Shown: piece by piece, positions 8,587 to 17,351 of the stretch
How the letters are laid out: each line of letters starts with the position of its first letter
Numbering within the stretch: position 1 is the stretch's first letter
Assembly (NCBI GenBank): GCA_003151415.1
Contig: PLXK01000243.1
Location: 10,186 to 63,589, forward strand
Direction of reading: 5' to 3'
DNA length: 53,404 bases
Source of the DNA: Bacteroidota bacterium
Lineage (GTDB): Bacteria > Bacteroidota > Bacteroidia > Palsa-965
Program-made: the position numbers and the translations under genes
Notes under the pieces: generated by a model
Database searches by the model: none
What the model was told of the DNA's origin: nothing
What the model saw: only the letters and a program-made list of their open reading frames with translations

Positions 8587-9277
8587 TTGGATAAATGATT
8601 AGGAGATGCCTGAAAGCCCAGCGGTTTTCAATCACATAATTCCTGATTCCCGCTATTTTCAAAACAGACTGCCACTCTGATTTTTTAAAGCCCCTCAGCA
8701 CAGATAAAGGGGCATCATTTTTCACCATGTGCGATTTTGAAAAAAAAGAGGTGAGCCATTTGATGCTGTAATAAGCCATGACATTGCGCTCCAAATCGTT
8801 GATAATGAATATGGCTCCTGCCCGGCTACAAAAAGAAACGAACTCACTGATCTCTTCTTCGTTAAAATGATGGCAGAACAAGGAGGCATGCACAATGTTG
8901 ATCCTTTCTGACGGAAAAACCAATTCTCTGAAATCCGCACAATTGAATACAATGTGGGGATACCTTTTACAGGATTCCCTGGCATAACCGATGCAATCCT
9001 CCAGCAGATCGACGCCGGTCAGCGAGAGATCAAATCCATTTTTTTCAGCCCAGCCGGCAATCGCCCTCAAAGAATCCCCTCCCCCGCACCCGATGTCAAT
9101 GAGGTTGTATTTTCGGGATTTATCCAGCATGATTTTTTTTATCCCCCGGATAGAAATACGGTGCCCGCCAAGGTGTGTGTTGATATAATCAAGTTCTTTT
9201 AGATTTTGGAACAAATGCTCTTTCCCGAAGAGTTCTCCGTCGAGCAATTCCTTTTGGTATGATCTGCGCTCAAACAT
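8579..9277 (-). CDS. SAM-dependent methyltransferase of the type III polyketide operon
   Basis: A class I methyltransferase of 232 residues. Motif I is YNLIDIGCGGGDSLRAIAGW, followed by LTGVDLLEDCIGYAR for the adenosine ribose and a post-I NCADFREL. I start at 9277 (MFERRSYQKELLDGE); the open frame extends to 9328 but would then reach deep into the polyketide synthase. With this start it overlaps the synthase stop by 8 bp and the flavoprotein start by 8 bp, which points to translational coupling. By analogy with SrsB and BpsB it may methylate the polyketide-derived ring. The substrate is not shown by sequence. Confidence 0.82.
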   Translation of the reverse strand: MFERRSYQKELLDGELFGKEHLFQNLKELDYINTHLGGHRISIRGIKKIMLDKSRKYNLIDIGCGGGDSLRAIAGWAEKNGFDLSLTGVDLLEDCIGYARESCKRYPHIVFNCADFRELVFPSERINIVHASLFCHHFNEEEISEFVSFCSRAGAIFIINDLERNVMAYYSIKWLTSFFSKSHMVKNDAPLSVLRGFKKSEWQSVLKIAGIRNYVIENRWAFRHLLIIYPNE

Positions 9278-10376
9278 TTTCAAGAATGACAGATTCCATA
9301 GTGAGGCCGGGACCAAAAGCAACAGCAAAAGTGCGTTCCGGAATTGTCAAATCCGCCTTATTTTCCAGAATATCTTTGAGAACAAACAAAATAGTGGGCG
9401 AGGACATATTCCCGTAATTTTTCAAAACGCTGCGCGAGCTTTCCATATCCATTTTTGTCAGGCCAAGCTGTTGTTGTACCACATCAAGAATTTTCCGCCC
9501 CCCGGGGTGAATGGCCCAATGCTTCACATCGCTTTTCTCAATGCCCAAAGTAAGTATGGCTTTTCCAAAAAAGGTTTTGATACCGTTTTCTATAAGCTGC
9601 GGAATGTATTTGCTGAGTGTCATCAGAAACCCGGTAGAAGAAATCTGCCAGGCCATGTCTTTTTTCCCTCCAAGCTCAATGTGCGAATGAAATTTCCGGA
9701 TCCCAAATCCATCGAGTTGCTTTTCTGAAGCGATTCGGTCGGAAACAACAAGCGCAGCCCCTGCCCCATCGGCAAACAAAAGATTGGCCGTCAGGTTATC
9801 AATATCATCCAGTTTTTGAAAATGAATCGTACAGAGTTCGACACAAACAATAAGCACAATGGCCTTTTCATTGCTTCTGCATATCGCGTCAGCCTGTTTC
9901 AAGGCATGCAATGTGGCATAACAACCCATAAAATTTACCGAAGCCCGGTTAATGTGTTCATTGAGCCGGAGCGACTGCACGATATCGATATCCAGACCCG
10001 GTGCGTACATGCCTGTGCAGGACACTGTAATGAGGTGGGTAATTTCAGCCTTGTCCACCTTTGCTTCAATGCATTTGCCGATGGCCTTTAAAGAAAGTTC
10101 AAGAGCATGCCTGATGTAATAATTCATCCTGAATTCAATTCCCGGGCTTGATGAAGGATGATTGTTTTCGGTAAAAAAAACGCGCTCAGCCTGAGGAAGG
10201 GAGTAATCTGGAATGACCGAAAAGCGCGTCTCGATCCCGCTTTTGGCATACAAAGCGGATAATTTTCTTCTTTCCGCACCGGTGTACTCAAACAAATCGC
10301 ACATAAATTCAGCCAAATCAGCCTGAGTATGTTTATGGTCCGGGACGGCGTTGGATATACTGGCAATAACACTCAT
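9270..10376 (-). CDS. Type III polyketide synthase (chalcone/alkylresorcinol-synthase-like)
   Basis: A 368-residue type III polyketide synthase with an intact catalytic triad. The acyl-binding Cys is C120 in VSCTGMYAPGLD, the His is H290 in WAIHPGGRKILD, and the Asn is N323 in NYGNMSSPT. The family end motif FAVAFGPGLTMES is present. Such enzymes extend a fatty or aromatic acyl-CoA with malonyl-CoA and cyclise it to resorcinols or pyrones. Its ATG overlaps the UbiA stop (ATGA, 10373-10376), and a methyltransferase follows with an 8-bp overlap. The neighbourhood points to a methylated, possibly prenylated or quinone lipid. The starter unit and product are unknown. Confidence 0.92.
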   Translation of the reverse strand: MSVIASISNAVPDHKHTQADLAEFMCDLFEYTGAERRKLSALYAKSGIETRFSVIPDYSLPQAERVFFTENNHPSSSPGIEFRMNYYIRHALELSLKAIGKCIEAKVDKAEITHLITVSCTGMYAPGLDIDIVQSLRLNEHINRASVNFMGCYATLHALKQADAICRSNEKAIVLIVCVELCTIHFQKLDDIDNLTANLLFADGAGAALVVSDRIASEKQLDGFGIRKFHSHIELGGKKDMAWQISSTGFLMTLSKYIPQLIENGIKTFFGKAILTLGIEKSDVKHWAIHPGGRKILDVVQQQLGLTKMDMESSRSVLKNYGNMSSPTILFVLKDILENKADLTIPERTFAVAFGPGLTMESVILENV

Positions 10377-11287
10377 TTGTTCAGATTAAGAATCACCAGC
10401 GTCAGGAAATAGAGATTCATGGAGGTGGAAGCAATTAAATTCATTCTCATTGTATTCTCAAAGGAAGCTTCACGGGTATCCTTGACAACTTTCAGATACC
10501 AGCCCAGAAAATAGACGAAAACCGGAAGCAGAAAAAGCTGGAAGAGGATAAAGTGCATGTTTTTATTTATGGCATTGAAATAACAGGCAAGTAAAATACC
10601 GGCACAGATAAACATGAACGCGGAAAAAACGAAAGTGCCTTTATACCCAAGCCGGGAGCTGATTGATACGTCACCGTTCTGCAAATCGGCATCATGCTGA
10701 TAGATCTGAGTAAGGGGATAGACTCCCGCTATTAGGAACGAAGATGCTAAAAATCCGTAAACCATGCTTTGGGTCAGCTCAAAACCATTTTTGCAGATGC
10801 CCGCGTAAACCATCCAAAACGTAAATCCGCCCTGAAAAAAAACAACCGTCAAAAAACCTGCAAAGGGCATTTTTTTCAGACGTATTCCTTTGTAGCTGTA
10901 AGCCCTTGATGCCAGCAGATAGGCAAGAACACAGAGAAAGAATTGACTGTTGACTGCCATTGCCAGAGACAAGCCGGCAAGATCAAACAAAACCGAGAGA
11001 AAAAATACTTTTTTAGTTGGCTTGGGCGGGTTTCTCAAACCACCGACAGGTGTTTCATCCTGATCCATGTAACTGTTGTAGCCATTGCTTGCCGGGTAAA
11101 TAAACAAATGCAGGCTAATGAAGCTAAGAACAGCGTGTATGGGGTTCAGCGGGCGGGACTGGCTGAATGCAAACAAAAAAACAGGCATCAGGAAATATGA
11201 AAAAGGGATACGCATCAATCGAATGGTATCCATATCGATTGAAACAGATTCAAGAAAATTGTTTTTATTAGAATTCTCTTTACGCAT
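10373..11287 (-). CDS. UbiA-family prenyltransferase
   Basis: A 304-residue integral membrane protein with about eight helices. The two aspartate-rich motifs of UbiA enzymes are present: NGYNSYMDQDETPVGG (near residue 75) and QIYQHDADLQNGD (near residue 200). These normally bind the magnesium-diphosphate of a prenyl donor. The start at 11287 (MRKEN) is 14 bp from the YceI stop; internal Mets such as MDTIRL are possible. Its stop overlaps the polyketide synthase start in an ATGA. It probably prenylates the polyketide, or a quinone precursor related to it; that acceptor assignment is inferred from the operon. Confidence 0.82.
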   Translation of the reverse strand: MRKENSNKNNFLESVSIDMDTIRLMRIPFSYFLMPVFLFAFSQSRPLNPIHAVLSFISLHLFIYPASNGYNSYMDQDETPVGGLRNPPKPTKKVFFLSVLFDLAGLSLAMAVNSQFFLCVLAYLLASRAYSYKGIRLKKMPFAGFLTVVFFQGGFTFWMVYAGICKNGFELTQSMVYGFLASSFLIAGVYPLTQIYQHDADLQNGDVSISSRLGYKGTFVFSAFMFICAGILLACYFNAINKNMHFILFQLFLLPVFVYFLGWYLKVVKDTREASFENTMRMNLIASTSMNLYFLTLVILNLNK

Positions 11288-11301
11288 TGGTGGCAGACAA
11301 A

Positions 11302-11826
11302 TTATTTGTTAACGGCAATTTCAAAACTCAGGGTAACTGGCCTACTGTCCTTACCCACCTTGTAATCAAGAGCATTGAGCGTGAACTGGCCTTTAAAAAC
11401 ACCGCCGCTGCCCTCTTTGCTGAATGTAAACGGGATTTCAATGAGTCGGGTTATGCCTTTTATGGTCATATCCCCGATGGCTCTGTACCCGGTAGTTGTT
11501 TTTTGAATTTGTTTTGAAGTAAACGATGCAAGCGGGTATTGGGATACATTCAAAAATTCTTCTTTCTCGCCAAGGTGCTTGTTTCTCAAAGAAATGCCCG
11601 TTTCTATTGTTTTGGGATCGATGTAGGCAATGATTGAAGCCGAAGAGGGACTGTCTTCGTCGAATTTGATTGTTGCTTTCAATCCGGAAAACGATCCCTT
11701 GATTTCTCCGAATGTTCCATTGGTTTTAAATGTGATCCGGGCCTTAGCCGCATCTATGGTCCATTCAGTAACCAAAGAGAATGCCATGAAAGCCAGACAG
11801 ACAGCGTATGCGCCAATTATTTTCAT
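11302..11826 (-). CDS. YceI-family periplasmic lipocalin-like (polyisoprenoid-binding) protein
   Basis: A 174-residue exported protein with a signal peptide (residues 1 to about 20) and a YceI domain. Typical features are TEWTIDAAKARITFKTNG at the start, the IETGISLRNKHLGEKEEFLN motif in the middle, and a paired-strand C-terminus. The family forms a barrel that binds polyisoprenoid lipids or quinones. As the first gene of the UbiA/polyketide synthase operon it may carry or bind the prenylated product. That role is an inference from the known family ligand and gene order. A TAnnTTTG promoter candidate lies about 70 bp upstream. Confidence 0.87.
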   Translation of the reverse strand: MKIIGAYAVCLAFMAFSLVTEWTIDAAKARITFKTNGTFGEIKGSFSGLKATIKFDEDSPSSASIIAYIDPKTIETGISLRNKHLGEKEEFLNVSQYPLASFTSKQIQKTTTGYRAIGDMTIKGITRLIEIPFTFSKEGSGGVFKGQFTLNALDYKVGKDSRPVTLSFEIAVNK

Positions 11827-11894
11827 TTATACAGATCGGTTTACCAATTCTTAAGCGAATATATGGATTTGACGGCCCATTGCTTAGCGCATTG

Positions 11895-11902
11895 CAAATG
11901 TA
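11895..11902 (-). promoter_or_regulatory. Candidate Bacteroidota -7 element (TACATTTG)
   Basis: On the minus strand this is TACATTTG, a perfect match to the Bacteroidota TAnnTTTG -7 box, 69 bp upstream of the YceI start and facing it. No good -33 TTG was found at the usual spacing. It would drive the five-gene polyketide operon. Confidence 0.4.
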
Positions 11903-12118
11903 TTTTCATGAACTTTTGCCGGAAGGTCATCCAAAGGCTGGTTTAAGGGCAATGGAAAGTATGGATTTCAATCCTTCCTGATTTTGCATTTTCATTCAGC
12001 AGGGCTTAACAGGAAGCTGAATGATCAATCCAAGGCAAAATTTTCATTAATATTACCATCCTGGCATTGCCATTCACAAATACCTTTTTACTTTTACTTT
12101 CATCCTTAAAAGCAACCC

Positions 12119-13534
12119 ATGAAATTATTCCGCAAATCCTGGCCACTTGTTCTATTGGCATTACTTTTTTCATTTTCCATTGCCTTTCCCAGGGCAGGTG
12201 GTGCCGGTGGACATAGCAGCAGCCACAGCAGCCATAGCAGCGGCGGCGGAGGCTTTGGCGGAGGAGGGTTCGGTGGCGGTGGAGGCGGAGGATTCGGCGG
12301 ATTTGGCTTTGGTGGAATCATTTTGGTCATTATTGTGGTTCTGATTTTCTATTACCTGAAAAAGAAAGGTTTAATAAAAGTCGATTCGGATGACGATTCG
12401 GATGCTGCATCACAAACCGCAGCCGAAGCCGATTTAAGCGTTCTCGGCGAAGGCTTTGACAAGGCTGCATTTATTGAAAAAGTGAGCATTGCCTTCCTCG
12501 GTATCCAGGAGGCCTGGACAAACAAGAATCTCGGAAAAGTTCGGCGTTGGATTTCGGACGGTGTATACCAGCGTTTCAATGCCCAGTTCACCATGATGAA
12601 CCTGCTTGAACAGGTAAACACACTGAGCAATATCAACATCAAGCGCATTCAGATTGTTTCAGCTGAAAAAGAAGGTAAATACAGCGTCATCACGGCTCAA
12701 GTCAGCTTTACCATGGATGATAATTTCATTTCCAAAAAACATCCGGAAATGAATGAGCAATATGATGGGGATACGGCTACAGAATACTGGACTTTCATCA
12801 AGAAATCAGATGCGGCCGGAAAAGACCTGTACAAAACGAATTCCTGCCCCAAATGCGGCAATCAGATAAATGAAGATGGCGGCGAGGTAAGCAAATGCGA
12901 ATCCTGCGCAACGGTTACCTATCTGGGCGATTACGACTGGGTGCTCTGCGAAATAACTCAGGCGGAAGATTACAACAACAGAAGCTACGCCCTTCGTTCG
13001 GGTGATGCTCAGCTGGCCCCGTTATATAATGAAGATATTGATTTCAGTGCCCAGCTGATGGAGGACAAGGCTTCCAATGCCGTAATGCAGTATTTCGAGT
13101 CGGTAGCCACCCGCGATTTCAAATACATGAAACGTTTCACCAACGACACTCTGGCCGCAAGCCTTGAACAGGATATCAAAAACCAGAAACCATTCATCTT
13201 CAACCGCCTGTTCCTGAATGAAGTCGACCTGATTTCATGCACATTGGCAAACGACCATTACTTCCTTAATTTCAACATCTTTTATTCAGCCATGAAGCTT
13301 GAACCCTCGGCCTCCGGCTTGAAAAAGATAGACAATGAGGTGGTCAGACAAACAATTAATTTAACGCTTTGCAGGAAAGCCGGAATTCTGCCCAAAAGCA
13401 AATTGTGGAGTTTCGAATGTCCAAGCTGCGGTGCACCTTACGGAGATACAACAAACACAACTTGCCAATACTGCTCTGCTAAGATAAACTCGGGAGACAA
13501 TGACTGGGTCATGACGGACCTCCGGCAATCTTAA
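12119..13534 (+). CDS. TIM44-like domain protein with glycine-rich linker and two zinc ribbons
   Basis: A 471-residue membrane-anchored protein. A signal peptide or first helix (1-24) leads into a His/Ser then Gly-rich stretch (about 28-65) and a second helix (IILVIIVVLIFYY). A TIM44-like domain follows (about 110-240; FIEKVSIAFLGIQEAWTNKN, LGKVRRWISDGVYQRFNAQF), ending in a CPKCGN...CESC zinc ribbon near 242-263. A second, weaker domain (about 290-420) ends in another ribbon, CPSCGAPYG...CQYC. Mitochondrial TIM44 links translocase and chaperone; bacterial relatives are poorly understood. The gene is monocistronic, with a strong terminator right after it. Confidence 0.75.
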   Translation: MKLFRKSWPLVLLALLFSFSIAFPRAGGAGGHSSSHSSHSSGGGGFGGGGFGGGGGGGFGGFGFGGIILVIIVVLIFYYLKKKGLIKVDSDDDSDAASQTAAEADLSVLGEGFDKAAFIEKVSIAFLGIQEAWTNKNLGKVRRWISDGVYQRFNAQFTMMNLLEQVNTLSNINIKRIQIVSAEKEGKYSVITAQVSFTMDDNFISKKHPEMNEQYDGDTATEYWTFIKKSDAAGKDLYKTNSCPKCGNQINEDGGEVSKCESCATVTYLGDYDWVLCEITQAEDYNNRSYALRSGDAQLAPLYNEDIDFSAQLMEDKASNAVMQYFESVATRDFKYMKRFTNDTLAASLEQDIKNQKPFIFNRLFLNEVDLISCTLANDHYFLNFNIFYSAMKLEPSASGLKKIDNEVVRQTINLTLCRKAGILPKSKLWSFECPSCGAPYGDTTNTTCQYCSAKINSGDNDWVMTDLRQS

Positions 13535-13549
13535 CATCAATTCGATACT

Positions 13550-13600
13550 AAGGCCTAAAACAAAAAAAACCTCGATGAGGTTTTTTTTGTTTTAAGCCTT
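13550..13600. terminator. Long near-perfect inverted repeat, bidirectional terminator
   Basis: Two 24-base arms with a single mismatch flank a 3-base GAT loop. Each arm contains an eight-base A or T run (core ACCTC-GAT-GAGGT). It lies between the plus-strand TIM44-like gene and the minus-strand small secreted protein gene, and should stop transcription from both directions. Confidence 0.85.
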
Positions 13601-13662
13601 AAAATTTTACTTAATTCAAATGGATTTATTTCTGGATCTCTGCCTTCAGGCTTTCCAAAATC

Positions 13663-13983
13663 CTATCTTCCCCGCTCGGCGATCATCGTGATGAATCCCG
13701 AGAAGGTCAGGGTTACACCGGTGACCATGCAGGCAAAACGGGATGATTGCTGATAGAATGGCACGGTAACACCCTGCCCAACCATAAAATTACCGCTTGG
13801 ATATCTGACTTCCGCGGGAGTCAGAACACCGATTGTTATAAACAACATTCCTCCACAAAGAAGTACAGGACCATATTTGGTTCTTCCACCATGCGAGGAG
13901 AATACATTGTTGTGTTGGGCATGCAGATTCATGTTGAACGCGACTAACAACATCGCAGCAAAAAGTAGTTTTTTCATGGTCAT
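13663..13983 (-). CDS. Small exported or membrane protein, unknown
   Basis: A 106-residue protein (104 if MKKLLFAAM at 13977 is used). A clear signal peptide ends at LHAQ near residue 22. Two hydrophobic segments follow (VLLCGGMLFITIGVL, and ACMVTGVTLTFSGFITMIA), so the mature part may be an inner-membrane hairpin with a short Gly/Pro/Tyr-containing loop. I do not recognise the family. Its 3' side faces the bidirectional terminator at 13550-13600. The upstream 300 bp shows no gene. Confidence 0.6.
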   Translation of the reverse strand: MTMKKLLFAAMLLVAFNMNLHAQHNNVFSSHGGRTKYGPVLLCGGMLFITIGVLTPAEVRYPSGNFMVGQGVTVPFYQQSSRFACMVTGVTLTFSGFITMIAERGR

Positions 13984-14300
13984 TTTATCGATAATATGAT
14001 CTCTGATTAAACTGTGTATGCCTTTCCTTCAAATCCAGTTTTCAATGACGGAAGGTACAGGAAAAAATAAAGAATTGTGAATATTTTGATAAAACGGCTC
14101 AACATTATCGGTCTAAGTTATAATAAATTCCCGAAATGTACTGTTCCGAGCCCCACATTCCCAAAATAACCCATTTGCGTCTATTCCCCTGAATCAATCA
14201 GGATAGCAAAATCAGGTGTCTCATCGCCCCTTTTTGCTCTTTTATCGGCACAACTTAAATCAATTCCATCGACTAAAACATAGAATTTTTTTGCGTAAAG
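13984..14300. other. Intergenic region, nothing recognised
   Basis: About 317 bp between the small secreted protein gene and the DinB gene terminator. It should contain the promoter of the former. No repeat, RNA gene or clear promoter box was seen. Confidence 0.4.
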
Positions 14301-14344
14301 AGAGGCCAGACAAGAAATTTATCCTGTTTTCTTATCTGGCCTCT
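14301..14344 (-). terminator. Hairpin overlapping the stop codon of the DinB gene
   Basis: A 17-base inverted repeat with one mismatch (AGAGGCCAGACAAGAAA and its partner at 14328-14344). The partner arm contains the last codons and TAA of the DinB gene. A short T-rich stretch follows on the minus strand, so it may act as a terminator embedded in the coding end. Confidence 0.55.
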
Positions 14345-14850
14345 GATGCATGAACCGCCAATCTCTTCAATTGTTCCATGTGTCTGCGCGCATGCTGGAT
14401 TTCGAAATTAACCCACTCCAGTGCTGTCAATCCTCCGAAACCAGGGTGCTTGAATTCAGAAACAAATAAAGTCAAATCCATCGCTGCCACGGATTCAGCC
14501 AGGAGCCGTCTTTCTGATTTTAATTTCGCGGTAATCTGCTCTTGTTTCAGGGTTACCTGGCCTGGCAATGCCATTTCGGGTGCTTTATAACGCGCATTTC
14601 CATCGGTCATTGCGCCGGTTATTACTTTTATTTTCTGGTCATAGGGCCGTTCAGACACAACTGTTTTGCCTTTCAGTGCCTTATTCACATACACGGTCAC
14701 TTTCAAAACATGCTCCCCCACTTCAGCTGCCGACCAGGCTGTTGCAGAAGGTTTGGCATTGAATTTCTCCTGATCGAATGCCGAGATCATTTCCAGAAGG
14801 CTGTTGGTGTTGTGTTCCAGTTCGAGAAGAATTTGTCGGGTCTCTGTCAT
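14332..14850 (-). CDS. DinB-family four-helix-bundle protein
   Basis: A 172-residue DinB/DUF1569-like protein. Members form a four-helix bundle with a metal site of three histidines; some are thiol transferases and most have unknown function. The layout fits: LLELEHNTNSLLEMISAFDQ as helix 1, AWSAAEVGEHVLKVT with the first His, and HARRHMEQLKRL at the end with the C-terminal His residues. The central TALEWVNFEIQHARRH segment is characteristic. The gene is monocistronic, with its terminator overlapping the stop codon. The substrate is unknown. Confidence 0.8.
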   Translation of the reverse strand: MTETRQILLELEHNTNSLLEMISAFDQEKFNAKPSATAWSAAEVGEHVLKVTVYVNKALKGKTVVSERPYDQKIKVITGAMTDGNARYKAPEMALPGQVTLKQEQITAKLKSERRLLAESVAAMDLTLFVSEFKHPGFGGLTALEWVNFEIQHARRHMEQLKRLAVHASEAR

Positions 14851-14944
14851 GATTCAAATTTTGAATTTTTTTACGGAACTAAATATAAAAATAAATTCCC
14901 TGTATGAAACCAGGGGCACATCCCCAGCCTGTTGATTCCAAGTG

Positions 14945-16564
14945 TTACCTGAGTATCAATACATCTCCCGGGGTTACATTTTCCTTCAGCAGCCATTTAT
15001 CCAGCCCTTTCTGATTTTCCATCAGAAAAAAATCACCGAAAGCGGGCGGGCAACTGCTGGAATAACCGTTCACCGTCTGAATCCCAAGACCCTGAGCGGC
15101 AATCATCATATCCAGCTGGCTCACAAAAACAGGGTCCTTTCCCATTGGTAAATAAACCACAGCCTTGTACTTCTGAAAGTCTTCCCGGAGGATCTTTGTT
15201 TTCAAGGATTCCACACGGGCTATCAATGCGGATTTTTCTGTTCTTGGAATTTTTGTCTGATCAAAAAGGTTATCCAGAATCACCAGAAAAGGCAAGCAAA
15301 TCAAAAGCATGGTCTTGATCTTTTTATTGTATTCAAGTTCCACAACTGCCGAAATGCCCAAAACAATCAGAAAAAACAGCTGCACATGCATGAACCGCGT
15401 CAAGACCCTCAGACTGTTCATTCCGGGAAGTTTAATCAGAAGGCCATAAAACGTCAAATTGTTTTCCGTGCGGGTAAACAGAAAAAAGAGGGCCAATGAA
15501 CAGACAAACAAGGCTGAGAACAAAACCGGCATTTTTCTTTTTTGTACAAATCCTTTGATTGTTGCAAGAAAAGACAAAGCAAATCCGGCATAAACGAGCA
15601 TCCCTGGAAATATATCCTGTAACCACCATTCTTTGAAAATCAATTTTCCTTTCAGGGAAAGGAAGTGCCAGGGAACACTGGCTTCATTTGAGAAAAAATA
15701 GGAATAAAATGCAGGCAGATTCGGAACCACCTCCTTATAAAGACGGAAACCCGTTTCTTTTGAGGTAATAAAATAGGGCCAGACAAGCACATAAAGCAAC
15801 AAGGCGCATGCAACAGCCATTGCCAGGCTGAAAGCCACGTTCTTCCGATTCAAATAAAAGAAAAGAAAGGAAACCGAGCGGTTGAACACGGCCAGCAGAA
15901 GGATAAAGAGCAGCGAAAAATACAATAGTAAAAAGCCCAGATACATGACGCAGTAGAATTGAAAAAGCAAGCCAAAGCAATAGATGGCCAGGTATTTCAG
16001 TTTGGGTTCTGTTACCAGTTTGTAAGCGGCAAACAAAACGGGAGGAACCATAAACCGGCTGACCATTTGCATGTAGTTCAACTGGCTGAGGTTGAACAGG
16101 CCGTATGCAAAAATGAAAGCTCCGCAAACCGCGAGTATGTAATTGCCCATCCATTTTTTTAGTACCACAAAACAGGACCAGTAATTTAAAGCCGAAATAA
16201 TGACCCACCAGAGCTGAAAAGACGTCTGACTGTTCCAGCCCAATCCTCTTAGTGCGGCATATACCGGCAATGTCCCGAGCATATTATCAGAAAGAGCAAT
16301 AACCGGTTTGTAAGGGTACATGAAATTCCCATTCCAAAACGAATGCAAATGGCCGCTTAGAAACTGATAACCGTGTTCAAGAAGGTAATTGATAAAGCGG
16401 GAATCCCCCAGGTCACCGGGAATGTACTTCAATCCGGGACCCAGAATCCTCAAATTGAAATAACAGGTTCCGAATAAAAAGAAAATGAAAGGGAAATACG
16501 TTCGGACAAAGACGTTCGAATTCAGAAGAGCGAATGAATCAAGGCTTATCTTTTGTTTACTCAT
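14945..16564 (-). CDS. Polytopic membrane protein, probable GT-C type glycosyltransferase
   Basis: A 539-residue protein with about eleven transmembrane helices (residues 15-420) and a soluble C-terminal tail (about 430-539). The first extracytoplasmic loop holds PGDLGDSRFINYLLEHGYQF, an acidic loop of the sort that carries catalytic residues in GT-C transferases. The tail (VVYLPMGKDPVFVSQLDMMI) looks like a small alpha/beta domain. I chose 16564 (MSKQKIS) over 16588 because the extra eight residues look like upstream noise. The closest picture is a lipid-linked-sugar-dependent transferase, but no specific family was recognised. It stands alone. Confidence 0.65.
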   Translation of the reverse strand: MSKQKISLDSFALLNSNVFVRTYFPFIFFLFGTCYFNLRILGPGLKYIPGDLGDSRFINYLLEHGYQFLSGHLHSFWNGNFMYPYKPVIALSDNMLGTLPVYAALRGLGWNSQTSFQLWWVIISALNYWSCFVVLKKWMGNYILAVCGAFIFAYGLFNLSQLNYMQMVSRFMVPPVLFAAYKLVTEPKLKYLAIYCFGLLFQFYCVMYLGFLLLYFSLLFILLLAVFNRSVSFLFFYLNRKNVAFSLAMAVACALLLYVLVWPYFITSKETGFRLYKEVVPNLPAFYSYFFSNEASVPWHFLSLKGKLIFKEWWLQDIFPGMLVYAGFALSFLATIKGFVQKRKMPVLFSALFVCSLALFFLFTRTENNLTFYGLLIKLPGMNSLRVLTRFMHVQLFFLIVLGISAVVELEYNKKIKTMLLICLPFLVILDNLFDQTKIPRTEKSALIARVESLKTKILREDFQKYKAVVYLPMGKDPVFVSQLDMMIAAQGLGIQTVNGYSSSCPPAFGDFFLMENQKGLDKWLLKENVTPGDVLILR

Positions 16565-16940
16565 AAATTGATTTGACCAAAGATCCAATCAGTTAACAGG
16601 TCTGTTCTATCCTTATAGCTCAGCAGAGTCTTTGGAAATAAATCTTCAGACATGAAAATATTCCTGAAACTGAATAGGCGGCATAATAATTTATATAATT
16701 ACGAAATTAAATCTTATTATTACCCCTACTGGCAAAGCGCTCTTATATTTCTTATTAAATTTCGGTATAGACCAATTATTGGTGTTGATTCTCCTCTAGA
16801 TAAAAAACAGGAAAGATCGGTTTAGTTGGAACCAATACCCCCGATTTGAGAAGAAAAAAGAGCGGAAACGCTTTTCTAATTTTAATTTTGTCGTTATATT
16901 TGAGATAGTTGTCCTAACAAATCATTAATTCGTCTTAAAA
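16565..16940. other. Intergenic region with divergent promoters
   Basis: A 376-bp AT-rich gap between the minus-strand membrane protein and the plus-strand DUF7793-like gene. It contains a TATATTTG promoter candidate and, just upstream, a small AGCGGAAACGCT hairpin (16861-16872). No RNA gene was recognised. Confidence 0.5.
16895..16902 (+). promoter_or_regulatory. Candidate -7 element (TATATTTG)
   Basis: A perfect TAnnTTTG match 39 bp before the ATG at 16941, in very AT-rich DNA. A -33 TTG at normal spacing was not evident. Confidence 0.45.
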
Positions 16941-17351
16941 ATGATCAAAACTGAGATAGCTGAACTTTCATACCTGGAAGAAGATATTTTTTATACCAAA
17001 TTACATGAAGGGGCAGAAATCAATCTCGAAAATGCCAATGCAAATTTCTTAACCGCCAAGCAGATCACCCAGGGTCGACGTTATGCAGCATTGTCGGATG
17101 GCATAGCGAACGTGACCATTACAAAAGAAGCCATGGAATTTGGCGCAAGCAAAGAAGCCAATGAATTTCTCATCGCCCATGCCATCGTTGTGACTTCACT
17201 TGCCAACAGGCTCATAGGCAATTTCATCATCAAGTTTCATAAACCGCCGGCACCCACCAAATTATTCAACAACCAAGAGGATGCGCTGATCTGGCTCCGC
17301 GCCATGCTTAAAAAAGAAAAAAAAGCCGCAGCAATAAAAAAAGAAATCTGA
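16941..17351 (+). CDS. DUF7793 / STAS-like small protein
   Basis: A 136-residue cytoplasmic protein resembling the Bacteroidota DUF7793 group, which has a SpoIIAA/STAS-like fold. Features include an early strand-rich half (ENANANFLTAKQITQGRRYA), the AKQIT...ALSDG segment, and the conserved helix EANEFLIAHAIVVTSLANRL followed by FIIKFHKPPAPTKLFNNQED. The end is a lysine-rich tail. STAS-like proteins often bind partners in regulatory switches, but no kinase or anti-sigma partner lies beside this one. A stress-related role is suggested only by the CsbD, lipoprotein and catalase genes downstream. Confidence 0.65.
   Translation: MIKTEIAELSYLEEDIFYTKLHEGAEINLENANANFLTAKQITQGRRYAALSDGIANVTITKEAMEFGASKEANEFLIAHAIVVTSLANRLIGNFIIKFHKPPAPTKLFNNQEDALIWLRAMLKKEKKAAAIKKEI

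Noticed and set aside
12230-12310. Short DNA repeat (GGCGGAGG-like) as a mobile or regulatory element
   Set aside because: It is the glycine-rich coding tether of the TIM44-like protein; the pattern is explained by Gly codons.
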